From NCBI RefSeq assembly GCF_002177135.1, contig NZ_MWPH01000002.1:682001-746000 (forward strand): DNA of 64,000 bases, read 5' to 3'. Shown piece after piece: positions 54,099 to 62,139 of this stretch. The notes below the pieces were generated by a model. It did no database searches. It saw nothing but the letters and a program-made list of their open reading frames with translations, and was not told the origin of the DNA. Both the position numbers and the translations under genes were made by a program. Position 1 is the stretch's first letter. Each line of letters opens with the position of its first letter. The stretch is from Natronolimnobius baerhuensis. GTDB lineage: Archaea > Halobacteriota > Halobacteria > Halobacteriales > Natrialbaceae.

Positions 54099-55793
54099 CT
54101 ACACTTCTTCCCAGGGCCCCCACTGGTTCGTGCCGGGTTCTTGATTCTGGGTCCACCACTGTGCTTCCCAGTTGGTGCCGTCCCAGCTTACGCGGTCGCC
54201 TTCGGTGTAGACCTCGTCTGCGTCCCACTCGGGGTAGTCTCCGTCGCCGTTGTCGTCGTCGCCGTTGTCGCCATTATCACCGTTCCCAGGGTCTTCGTCG
54301 CCGTTCCCGTCGCCCTCGACGGTAATTTCGACCGTCCTCGTCCCGTCAGCGTCGGTGACCGAAACCGTCTCCGTTGTCGACTCTGCGTCGGTCGAAACCG
54401 TGATTTCGTGCTCGCCGAGGAACGCCGTCGTCTCGTAGACGCCGTCGTCGCTCGTTCCGGACTCGTCGGTCCACCACTCGTCGAAGACGAGGTCGGTGTA
54501 GGCATCGTAGCCGGGCTTTTCGTTCCAGTCTTCGTCGAACAACGGTGCGTCGGCGTCCGAGCCGTCGTACTCCGGCCCCCAGTGGACGCCATCCCAGTGG
54601 CCCCATACGAGGAACGCGTCCGTGTTGGGGTGGCTGAACCACGTCTTCATGAAGTCATAGAGGTACTCGCCCTGCTCATCGGGTGAGGACCAGTTGCCTT
54701 GGAACGTGTCAAACTCGCTTGCACGGAAGCCTGCGCCGTAGCCTTCGAACTGCTCGAGGCCGTCCAGAATCGCGTCCGGCTCGAGGGTTTCGTTGGCGGC
54801 AAAGTGACACTGGAAGCCGATGCCGTCCAGGTCGATCCCGCGGTCGTTGACCAGATAGTCGATCTGGCGTTCGTAGTCGTCTCGCGTGTCCTGGTACGGA
54901 CCGACGAGCGTGTTGAAGTCGTTGACCGCGATATCGACGCCGTACTGATTGGCGACGTCTTCAGCATGTTCGTACCAGTCGCCAAGAATCTCGGCCTCGA
55001 CGGGATCTGCGTTTTCGCCCTCGACGGCTTCAATCATCGCCGTCTCATGGATAACTTCGTTTTTGACTTCCCACTCGGCTACGTCGTCGCCGTAGTGGCT
55101 GATGATCTCCTCGATGTGATCCATCGCTTCGGAGACGACGTACTCCGGATCGTAGTCCGGTTCACCAGCCTCGTCCCAGTCGCTGGCCCACGGATCGCCC
55201 ATCGCCTCGACGACTCGAGGCGGGACGGCGTGGCCGTCGATATTGCCCCACAGTGCGACGTGGCCACGGACATCCATATCGCGCTCAACCGCCCAGTCGA
55301 CCGCCGCGTCGGCGATATCGATGTTGTCCTCCCAGAGGTTCCACTTGTGGAGGTTCTCGAGGACGACCATGTTGAACAAGTCCTCGACGGTCTCTTCGTA
55401 CTCAACTTGGTCCTCGGGCGTATGCATTTCCTCGCCCCACTCGGCCTGATCGATGAGGAACTCCGCGTGGATCATCGTCCCGAAACTGTACTCGTGGGCT
55501 TGCTGTGTGACCTCGACAGTCGCCCCATCGACCGGCGAACCGTCCGGATTGACGACATCAACCTCGAGATCGCCCGCTCGATACTCCTCGATTCGGTCGT
55601 CGGCTTCGTCTTCCCAGTTCGCCTGCTGTGCGCCCACTGTCCCGGGGACGCCGGCACCGACGCCTAACCCACCGAGCAGTCCCGCAATACCGACCGACCG
55701 CAGGTAGTCTCGTCGTTCGAGTCGCCCGATACTGTCCGCAGTGGATTGATTGTCGCTCGAGTCGCCTCGCCGATTGGTATCGTCATCGGTCAT
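54099..55793 (-). CDS. secreted GH10 xylanase with C-terminal CBM5/12-like module, KNEV variant
   Basis: 564 residues. Tat-type leader (ERRDYLRSVGIAGLLGGLGV). GH10 barrel about 60-440, acid/base E246 in WEVKNEVIHE and nucleophile E360 in RASEFDTF, matching the 45817 gene rather than the canonical sequence. Then a small beta domain (GEHEITVSTDAESTTETVSV), a G/N/D linker, and residues 518-564 with EWDADEVYTEGDRVSWDG and NWEAQWWTQNQEPG, the aromatic pattern of carbohydrate-binding family 5/12. No PGF anchor, so probably freely secreted. ATG 55793 chosen; an ATG eight codons upstream gives an unlikely tryptophan-rich start. Confidence 0.92.
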   Translation of the reverse strand: MTDDDTNRRGDSSDNQSTADSIGRLERRDYLRSVGIAGLLGGLGVGAGVPGTVGAQQANWEDEADDRIEEYRAGDLEVDVVNPDGSPVDGATVEVTQQAHEYSFGTMIHAEFLIDQAEWGEEMHTPEDQVEYEETVEDLFNMVVLENLHKWNLWEDNIDIADAAVDWAVERDMDVRGHVALWGNIDGHAVPPRVVEAMGDPWASDWDEAGEPDYDPEYVVSEAMDHIEEIISHYGDDVAEWEVKNEVIHETAMIEAVEGENADPVEAEILGDWYEHAEDVANQYGVDIAVNDFNTLVGPYQDTRDDYERQIDYLVNDRGIDLDGIGFQCHFAANETLEPDAILDGLEQFEGYGAGFRASEFDTFQGNWSSPDEQGEYLYDFMKTWFSHPNTDAFLVWGHWDGVHWGPEYDGSDADAPLFDEDWNEKPGYDAYTDLVFDEWWTDESGTSDDGVYETTAFLGEHEITVSTDAESTTETVSVTDADGTRTVEITVEGDGNGDEDPGNGDNGDNGDDDNGDGDYPEWDADEVYTEGDRVSWDGTNWEAQWWTQNQEPGTNQWGPWEEV

Positions 55794-55822
55794 TGGTATG
55801 CCCCACCACCACACGCATCGTC

Positions 55823-55849
55823 AATTATAATAAATGTTATTTAGGTCAG
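55823..55849 (-). promoter_or_regulatory. AT-rich promoter of the CBM5-bearing xylanase
   Basis: Plus-strand AATTATAATAAATGTT (55823-55838) recurs as AATTATAATACATGTT before the GH11 gene at 62001. Overlapping it, AATGTTATTTAGGTCAG (55833-55849) recurs as AATGTTAAATAGGTCTG at 60345-60361. On the coding strand it contains TTTATTATAA, a good TATA box 31-42 nt before ATG 55793. Confidence 0.5.
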
Positions 55850-55933
55850 ATTATGCTATCTTGTTGAATAATATTTTCCGAAAACAGTCCCGGTATTTAT
55901 CGCCGAAAGCAATCAAGAACGCGGGAGACGGCG

Positions 55934-58900
55934 CTACAGTCGGTCGGTACCGACGATAAGATTGCCGTCCTCGGTTCGCCCGGTCAGCAGTGCACTGTCC
56001 TCGAGTCCGCTGTCAGAACCGTCGAAGTGAACCATCTGTGAGCGGTTGCCGCGTCCGTTGCTGTTTCCGGGTCCGTTACCGTTTCCGCGTCCGTTGCCGT
56101 TTCCGCGCCCATTGCCGTTTCCACGTCCATTGCCGCCACCACCTGGCAGATGCACGACATCGCTGCCGTCGCCTGCGGCGACCAGGTCTGGATCGCCAAA
56201 GCGAACCGTCTCGTAGTCAACATCGGCAGGGTCGAATTCGTCGCCGCCATGGAGATGGACCGGCACACGTCCGTTGCCCTGTCCCGAGCCGCGAACGTCG
56301 ATATCGACGAGGATAATCTCGAGGGATTCATCGGTTGGCTCCTCGAGCGAGAGCGACGTTGCGATTTCGTTGTCGCCGACATCGACGGTCAGATCGTACT
56401 CGCCGAGGAACGCGGTCACGTCGAACGCGCCGTCGGCGTCCGTTTCGCCCGTTTCGTCGGTCCACCACTCCTCGAAGACGAGGCCGGTGTAGACGTCGTG
56501 GGTCGGCTTTGGATTCCAGTCGGCGTCGAACAGCGGCGCGTCGTCCTCCCAGTGTTCGTCGTCCCAGAGACCCCACATGACGAAATCCTCCATGTCCGGA
56601 TGGCTGTAGACCGTCTTGAGGAACCAGTGGAAGAAGTCGGCTTTGTCCTCCTCGAGCCAGTTCGGATCTGCCATATCGAACTCGGTGATCCGCAGAGCCG
56701 CCCCGTCGCCGGCCTCGGCGTAGCGGTCGAGCGTCTCCATGATCTCACCGGGCGTGAGTTGCTCGCTGCGGCTGAAGTGACTCTGCAGGCCGATCCCGCC
56801 GAGGTCGACGCCGTCAGCGTCTGCGAGGAACTCGATCTGGCGCTCGTAGTCGTCGCGCGTCCCCTCGTAGGGACCAGCGAGTACGTTGTAGTCGTTGACG
56901 TCGAGTGCAACTCCCTCGGGCGCAACGTCGGTTGCCGTCTCGTACCACTCCTCGAGTATCGGCGCTTCGACGGGGTCGACGTCCTCGCCGTCGATGAGTT
57001 CTTTCATCTCGGGTTCGTGGATGGCCTCGTTGACCACGTCCCAGTGTTCCATATCGTCGCCGTAGTGCTCGATGATCGTCTCGATGTGCTCGAGCGTGCG
57101 CTGTTCGACGTGGGCGGCGTCGCCCTCGTCCATCGCGTCTTCGACGTCTTCCGGGATCGCGTAGGCGTCGCGATTGGCCCACAGACAGGCGTGACCGCGA
57201 ATATCGAGGTCCTGCTCGAGGACCCACTCAGTCGCCGCATCTGCGGTCTCCTGATTCTCCTCGAAGAAACGCCACTTGTGGTGGTTCTCGAGGACGGTCG
57301 TGTTGAACAGATCCGGAATGACCTCCCGGTACTGCTCGCCGTCGGCGTCATCGGTCTGGAGCCGATTTGCGTCGACGGCAGTCCCGAACGTGAACTCGTG
57401 GTCTTGCATCTCGAGGTCGACGGCGGCGTCGACAGCGTCCCCATTTGTGTCGGTGACCGAGACAGTGAGATCCGCAGTTCGGTGCTCCTGAATCCGCGCG
57501 TCTGCGTCGTCTTCCCAGCCGTCCTCGAGGTCGATCTCTTCGTCCCACGATGGAAGTTCGTTCGGGTCTGCGCCGTTCGCGAAGTCAAGCAGTGCAAGAC
57601 CGCCGATATCGACTGTCTGGCCTTCGACACCAAGCCAGAACTCGGTCCACCACTCGCCTGCATCCCCGCCACTCTGGAAGCCGATTGGGAAGAAATACCG
57701 CTCCCACTCCTGGCCGGCCGAAATGCCGCCGTTCAAGACGTAATTAGCCGATTCATTGTCTGCGTCGGTCGATTTATACGTGATATCTGCGGTCGAGCCA
57801 CCTGTTCCTGGGTTGCGGATGTATGCGACGCCGAGTAACGTATCGCCGGCTGAGACACCACGGTCCTCGACGGTCGCCTGAAAGTTGATTCCCCACGGAT
57901 CCAGCGACCCGTCCTCGAGTTCGCCGACCGAAACGCGGGTCGCTTCGGAAAACGGCACGTCCTCGTCCGCTACTGCGAGAGATTCGCGTTCGCCGAGTTC
58001 TTCATTTGCCCCGGCGAGATCGTAGGCACTGAACGTCTCGGCTTCGTTTTCTGCATAGACGAAGTGTCCAGGGGCGATCTCGAGTTCCGAGAGTTCATCG
58101 ACCAGTCCGGCGTAGTATTCGTCATCTGGGTCAGGCCACTCGTCGTAGACGACTTCCTCGCCCTCGTCTTCGTCGCCGCCGTCGTAGTCGTCGCCGATTG
58201 CGCCGCTTGGCAGTTCGCTCACATCGATATCTTGTCCGAAGTCGAACAGTGCGAGACCACCGACGTCGACCGTCTGAACGTCGAAGCCGAGGTGAACCTC
58301 GATTGTCCACTCGAAGTCGCTGCCCTCGGCTGCAGCGTCGAACTCGATGGGGAAGAAGTATCGCTGCCACTGGGCTGGTGGCTCCTGATGATCGTCACTG
58401 ACGACCGAATTCCACGCATCGGACTGGTCGTTAGACGCGACGTACTGCGCCGTGGCGTCGCCGTCGGGCGCTCGAAGGTACGCAACACCGAGCATAACGT
58501 CGCCTGCCTCGACCGAACGGTACGGATCGCTGGCCCAGTCGGCTGTTCGCAACTGGACGTCCCAGTTCTCATCGGGTTCCTCGGTGATCTCGAACCGAGT
58601 CGCGTCCGAGAATGGGACTCCGTCACCGGTGACAGTGAGGGGGTCAGCGGATCCGAAGCCTTCAGTTCCGGCCCAGAACTGGTCGGCAGTTGCCGATTCG
58701 CTGTTCCCGAAAACGAACTCAGCTGGCGGCAACCCCATTGCCGACAGGTCCTCGACGAGTAACTGATAGTACTCATCGCCGGGTTCGGGCCATTCTGACT
58801 CATCATCGGCACCAACGCGGCCAGCCAGCCCAGCCGTTACCCCGAACGCTCCAATTGTGCCCAGGAGCGGACGCCGACGAATCGAGCCGTCGGATTCTGA

Positions 58901-58939
58901 TTCCCTACTTCCATCGTCGTTCGTGATAGTACGACGCAT
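55934..58939 (-). CDS. multimodular secreted GH10 xylanase (1001 residues)
   Basis: Tat leader (IRRRPLLGTIGAFGVTAGLA). Two related beta-sandwich modules follow, about 50-248 and 266-465, each running from a DEYY-x-LVxxLS start to a VDxGGLAL-x-DF end; they are probably carbohydrate-binding. GH10 occupies about 475-830 with canonical acid/base E638 (WDVVNEAIHEP) and nucleophile E753 (RITEFDMA). The C terminus (880-1000) resembles a module of surface proteins (IDV...GRVPV...FDPADVDYETVRFG... LTGRTEDGNLIVGTD), here interrupted by a Gly-Asn-Arg repeat (935-965). No membrane anchor. ATG 58939 is chosen for the Tat leader. Confidence 0.9.
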   Translation of the reverse strand: MRRTITNDDGSRESESDGSIRRRPLLGTIGAFGVTAGLAGRVGADDESEWPEPGDEYYQLLVEDLSAMGLPPAEFVFGNSESATADQFWAGTEGFGSADPLTVTGDGVPFSDATRFEITEEPDENWDVQLRTADWASDPYRSVEAGDVMLGVAYLRAPDGDATAQYVASNDQSDAWNSVVSDDHQEPPAQWQRYFFPIEFDAAAEGSDFEWTIEVHLGFDVQTVDVGGLALFDFGQDIDVSELPSGAIGDDYDGGDEDEGEEVVYDEWPDPDDEYYAGLVDELSELEIAPGHFVYAENEAETFSAYDLAGANEELGERESLAVADEDVPFSEATRVSVGELEDGSLDPWGINFQATVEDRGVSAGDTLLGVAYIRNPGTGGSTADITYKSTDADNESANYVLNGGISAGQEWERYFFPIGFQSGGDAGEWWTEFWLGVEGQTVDIGGLALLDFANGADPNELPSWDEEIDLEDGWEDDADARIQEHRTADLTVSVTDTNGDAVDAAVDLEMQDHEFTFGTAVDANRLQTDDADGEQYREVIPDLFNTTVLENHHKWRFFEENQETADAATEWVLEQDLDIRGHACLWANRDAYAIPEDVEDAMDEGDAAHVEQRTLEHIETIIEHYGDDMEHWDVVNEAIHEPEMKELIDGEDVDPVEAPILEEWYETATDVAPEGVALDVNDYNVLAGPYEGTRDDYERQIEFLADADGVDLGGIGLQSHFSRSEQLTPGEIMETLDRYAEAGDGAALRITEFDMADPNWLEEDKADFFHWFLKTVYSHPDMEDFVMWGLWDDEHWEDDAPLFDADWNPKPTHDVYTGLVFEEWWTDETGETDADGAFDVTAFLGEYDLTVDVGDNEIATSLSLEEPTDESLEIILVDIDVRGSGQGNGRVPVHLHGGDEFDPADVDYETVRFGDPDLVAAGDGSDVVHLPGGGGNGRGNGNGRGNGNGRGNGNGPGNSNGRGNRSQMVHFDGSDSGLEDSALLTGRTEDGNLIVGTDRL

Positions 58940-59177
58940 ACTCGCACCCAAAACAACTATGGGTAAAAGATTTTCTATCGTACGAAAATATGATCCCATT
59001 ATCTATTCCATTCACGAGTAAATTTCTGATGTATTTCCAATAGTGAATATGGCCACATAGAAGCGAAACGAACTCGTGCTCACAGACTGCGGTCTGAGTG
59101 GTACGATGGCGTCTCAGGCTTCTACCGATGGTAAAAATCGCTGTCCGTATATCGATCCGCTGACTCCGGCGCTACTG

Positions 59178-60221
59178 TTACTTCGAAGCGTCGTCGGTTC
59201 CGCGAGTTGACTTCGTCAGCAAGCGACCGGCAACAGCACCGAGGCCAACTATCGTCGCGCCGATACCAAAGCCGGGAACACTGTCACTTCCGGACGAATC
59301 ATCGTCCTGTCCGTCCGCTTCGGATTGGTCAGTCTCGTCGTCCTGATCGTCTGCGTCGGACTGGTCGTCCTCCTCGTCCTGGTCCACAGACTCATCCGTA
59401 CTCTCTCCATCGTCGTCCGTGCCGTCCTCACTGTCTCCCGCAATATCATTGACGGGACCCGATGGCAACTCGTCGGTGTCGACGTCCTGGCCGAAATGCA
59501 ACAGGGCAATCCCACCGACGTCGATGGTCTGGACGTCAAAGCCGAAGTGGAACTGTGCCGACCACTCGTATGCGTCGCCGTCGGCCGCTTCTTCGAACTC
59601 GATTGGGAAATAGTACCGTCCCCACTCGTCAGTGACCGTCTGCAGATCGTCACTGACAACCGAGTTCCACTGGCCGGACTCCGTGTTCTCGACGACGAAC
59701 TGAACCTCGCCCTGGCCCTCGGGTGCACGAAGGTATGCAACACCAAGCGCGACATCGCCAGCGTCAACCGAGCGGTACGGTTCGCTGGCCCACTCAGCCG
59801 TTCGATACTGGACGTCCCAGTTGCTCGGGGGATCAATAGTGACCTCGAATCGATTCGCGTTCGAGAACGCAACGTCGTCGTCGCTTACGTCGAGGCTCTC
59901 GAACGATCCGTAGTCTCCAGCCTCGCCCCAGAACTCGTCGTTCGTCCCAGATTCGGTGTTGTCGAAGACGAACTCCGCCGATGGGAGTCCCATCTCAGAG
60001 AGGTCCTCGACAAGCCCCTCGTAGTACGCATCGCCGGGTTCGGACGCTGGTTCTTCCGCGTTCTCTTCGTCCGTTTCTTCTGCATCCTCCTCTTCGGCAC
60101 TCACGTGGCCGATAGCTGCTGTCGTCAGTCCAGCCACACCGACTGTCTGCAGTACCGAGCGGCGATGAATCGTCACAGCACCTGTTTCCCCACTGCCACC
60201 GTCCACCTGTTTTTCAACCAT
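59178..60221 (-). CDS. surface-anchored stand-alone copy of the xylanase N-terminal module
   Basis: 347 residues. Leader with R-R (IHRRSVLQTVGVAGLTTAAI), a single beta-sandwich module from about 62 to 270, an acidic D/S/E/Q linker, and a PGF-CTERM anchor (VPGFGIGATIVGLGAVAG, then basic residues). The module matches the first module of the adjacent 1001-residue xylanase throughout: GLPSAEFVFDNTES, NWDVQYRTAEWASEPYRSVD, LGVAYLRAPEG, WNSVVSDDLQ, RYYFPIEF, FGFDVQTIDVGGIALLHFGQ. No catalytic domain. Likely a substrate-binding surface protein that holds xylan at the cell. Confidence 0.85.
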   Translation of the reverse strand: MVEKQVDGGSGETGAVTIHRRSVLQTVGVAGLTTAAIGHVSAEEEDAEETDEENAEEPASEPGDAYYEGLVEDLSEMGLPSAEFVFDNTESGTNDEFWGEAGDYGSFESLDVSDDDVAFSNANRFEVTIDPPSNWDVQYRTAEWASEPYRSVDAGDVALGVAYLRAPEGQGEVQFVVENTESGQWNSVVSDDLQTVTDEWGRYYFPIEFEEAADGDAYEWSAQFHFGFDVQTIDVGGIALLHFGQDVDTDELPSGPVNDIAGDSEDGTDDDGESTDESVDQDEEDDQSDADDQDDETDQSEADGQDDDSSGSDSVPGFGIGATIVGLGAVAGRLLTKSTRGTDDASK

Positions 60222-60513
60222 ATGAATATCATCATCTTCTGATACTAAAACAGTTCCGGCCAGGCCTGCCGAATTCGGCCGCGACTACGCCTCTACTAGG
60301 TAACTGGTACCAAACTACACTCGTCTCGAGACCAAGAAATTAATAATGTTAAATAGGTCTGTCACTGTTCGCCGTCGGACAGTTCGCCAGCACGTCGTTC
60401 ACAGCCATCTCGAGGCGGGGTTCGACAGCGAGGACCCGCAACGATCCAGTTGCGATAGGGACGACAGAAACAAATCATGCACTGATCGCGATATGATCCT
60501 GCGATCAGGTGCG
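60222..60513. other. upstream region of the surface-anchored binding protein
   Basis: No gene seen (the gene-free gap runs to 60634). AT-rich at 60335-60355 with the motif AATGTTAAATAGGTCTG. At 60480-60511 a hairpin CACTGATCGC/GCGATCAGGTG lies immediately left of the 84-bp element; its TGATCGC stem is the same as in the copy at 36745-36891, so it may be a fragment of a third copy. Confidence 0.55.
60345..60361 (-). promoter_or_regulatory. motif shared with the CBM5-bearing xylanase promoter
   Basis: AATGTTAAATAGGTCTG, 14 of 17 bases identical to 55833-55849. Here it lies 124 nt upstream of ATG 60221, too far for a leaderless start, so it may be a regulator site or the transcript has a leader. 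Confidence 0.35.
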
Positions 60514-60597
60514 TATAGTAGCCACTGACAGTCAGTGCACACCCAATCGCATGACGGCTATGCGATTGGTGTGTAAACAGTTTCAGTTGTTACTATA
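60514..60597. repeat. MITE-like inverted-repeat element, copy 2 (84 bp)
   Basis: Begins TATAGTAGCCACTGA (60514-60528) and ends TCAGTTGTTACTATA (60583-60597), 13 of 15 positions complementary. Stem CACACCCAATCGCAT (60538-60552) against ATGCGATTGGTGTG (60560-60573), loop GACGGCT. Compared with copy 1, the outer arms match almost exactly but the inner stem differs by paired changes that keep pairing (TG/CA in copy 1, CA/TG here). Confidence 0.85.
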
Positions 60598-60634
60598 GTG
60601 ACGTCGAGAGCGATGCTCCCTGCTCGAGTCCTGC

Positions 60635-61861
60635 TTAGACGCTGTCGAACGTCCAGAGTTGGTTATTGTCGCCGTGCCACTCGTACTGCTGAACGTTCGC
60701 GCCGTCATCGGTCGAGGAACTTTCGACCTCGAGGGCCTTCTCGGTGTGAACCGGCTGGATGTGGTACTGGCCGCTGCCCTGATCGTTCAGGTAGAAGCGC
60801 TGGTTGTCGCCACCGTGGTCTGCGTACTGCTGGACGTTTGCGCCGTCTGACTCGCCGCCAACATCGAGGACGTTGCCGCTGTTGACGTTCTCGATGCGAT
60901 ACGCACCGCCGCCGGTGTCCTCGACGTGCCACTGCTGATTGTCGCCGCCCCAGTACTCATACTGCTGGATGTTCGCGCCGTTGTCGGTGGACTGTCCGGA
61001 GACGTCGAGGCCCTTGCCGCTGTTTGCGTTCTGGATGCTGTAGGTGCCATCGGCGAGGTCTCCAGAGGAACCGCCGGAGCCACCGTCATCGCCGCCTGAT
61101 CCGCCATCATCGCCGCCACCACCGCCACCACCGCCACCGCCGCCGCTGGTTTCGCTGAACGAAACAGAGGCACTGTTGGACCCCTGGTAGTCCCAGGCTT
61201 CGACAGCCATAATCTGGTAGTCGTGATTGCCCAACTCGAGGCCGTGGCTTTCCCAGGCATCGAAGTGGTTGCCAATGTTGACGGTGCCGCTGGTGCGGGA
61301 GTTCTGGCGGATGCTCCAGTACTGGGTGAACGTCGCCGTGCCTTCGATAGAGGGCTCCTCGATGCGTTCGGACGTCGCGATGTCGTACGTGCCGCCGTCG
61401 CTCTGGTGGGTACCATGTTCCTCGTCGCCGGGTCGATAGGTCCCGTAGTTTTCGATGATGTAGTACTCCACGAGCGGATCCGTCGTCCACCCGTAGATGC
61501 AGAGATAGGAGTTTTCGGACGGATTGTGCGTCGCGTCGTATTCGATTGTCCGGCTTGCACCGGGATCCCAGCCCATCCCGACGACGAAGTTGCCGGTGTT
61601 TTGCCAGTCAACGCTGTAACTGCCGCCGTCCTCGAGGGTCATCGAGACCGTATCGTCGGTGTCGGTCCAGAATGAGACGAACGAGCCGTCGTAGCTGGTC
61701 TGTTGGTTCTCGGTGAGCGTTTCCTGAGCGGCAGCTGAGGTCGCCATGGCCCCAATTCCGAGACCAGTCACCGCGGTTGCGCCCGCCGCTTTCATATACT
61801 CACGCCGGTCGATCAGTTCATCTGTCGGTGCAGTCGTGCTGTCTGTCTCGTCGTTTGTCAT
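60635..61861 (-). CDS. secreted GH11 xylanase with ricin-type (CBM13) lectin domain
   Basis: 408 residues. Tat-type leader (IDRREYMKAAGATAVTGLGI). The GH11 jelly roll (about 50-238) has nucleophile E132 in DPLVEYYIIENYG and acid/base E221 in IMAVEAWDYQG, with FTQYWSIRQNSRTSGTVNIG between them. A Gly/Asp linker (238-272) leads to a ricin-type lectin domain with three repeats ending DNQQW, DNQRF and NNQLW, the Q-x-W signature of CBM13. No anchor. ATG 61861 (MTNDETDSTTAP) is chosen for the leader. GH11 enzymes are uncommon in archaea. Confidence 0.93.
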   Translation of the reverse strand: MTNDETDSTTAPTDELIDRREYMKAAGATAVTGLGIGAMATSAAAQETLTENQQTSYDGSFVSFWTDTDDTVSMTLEDGGSYSVDWQNTGNFVVGMGWDPGASRTIEYDATHNPSENSYLCIYGWTTDPLVEYYIIENYGTYRPGDEEHGTHQSDGGTYDIATSERIEEPSIEGTATFTQYWSIRQNSRTSGTVNIGNHFDAWESHGLELGNHDYQIMAVEAWDYQGSNSASVSFSETSGGGGGGGGGGGDDGGSGGDDGGSGGSSGDLADGTYSIQNANSGKGLDVSGQSTDNGANIQQYEYWGGDNQQWHVEDTGGGAYRIENVNSGNVLDVGGESDGANVQQYADHGGDNQRFYLNDQGSGQYHIQPVHTEKALEVESSSTDDGANVQQYEWHGDNNQLWTFDSV

Positions 61862-62000
61862 TGTTCTCGTGGTCGTGTCGCCGTGTTCGTTCAATTCGGT
61901 ACAGCATGGGTGGCACTCCCAACCGATTGGTATGGGTAACCACCGCACTAGAATGACCAACGGCAATTAATGATAAACTTTTCTGAACGTTACTTACTAT

Positions 62001-62016
62001 AATTATAATACATGTT
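62001..62016 (-). promoter_or_regulatory. AT-rich motif upstream of the GH11 gene
   Basis: AATTATAATACATGTT, differing in one base from 55823-55838. It lies 140 nt upstream of ATG 61861. It may be a TATA region with a leadered message or a regulator site. Confidence 0.4.
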
Positions 62017-62139
62017 TTGTCATAACATCAACTAGGGACGGTGAGACGAGAATCGGGGTAGTCGACTGGCAACCCACGCTAACGTGCTATCAGAACACTC
62101 GAGACGCCCAGTCGAAAAAACAAACCGCAGTTGGCTGCG

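Noticed and set aside
56150-57838. 562-residue plus-strand frame
   Set aside because: Antisense to the large GH10 gene; no resemblance to any family.
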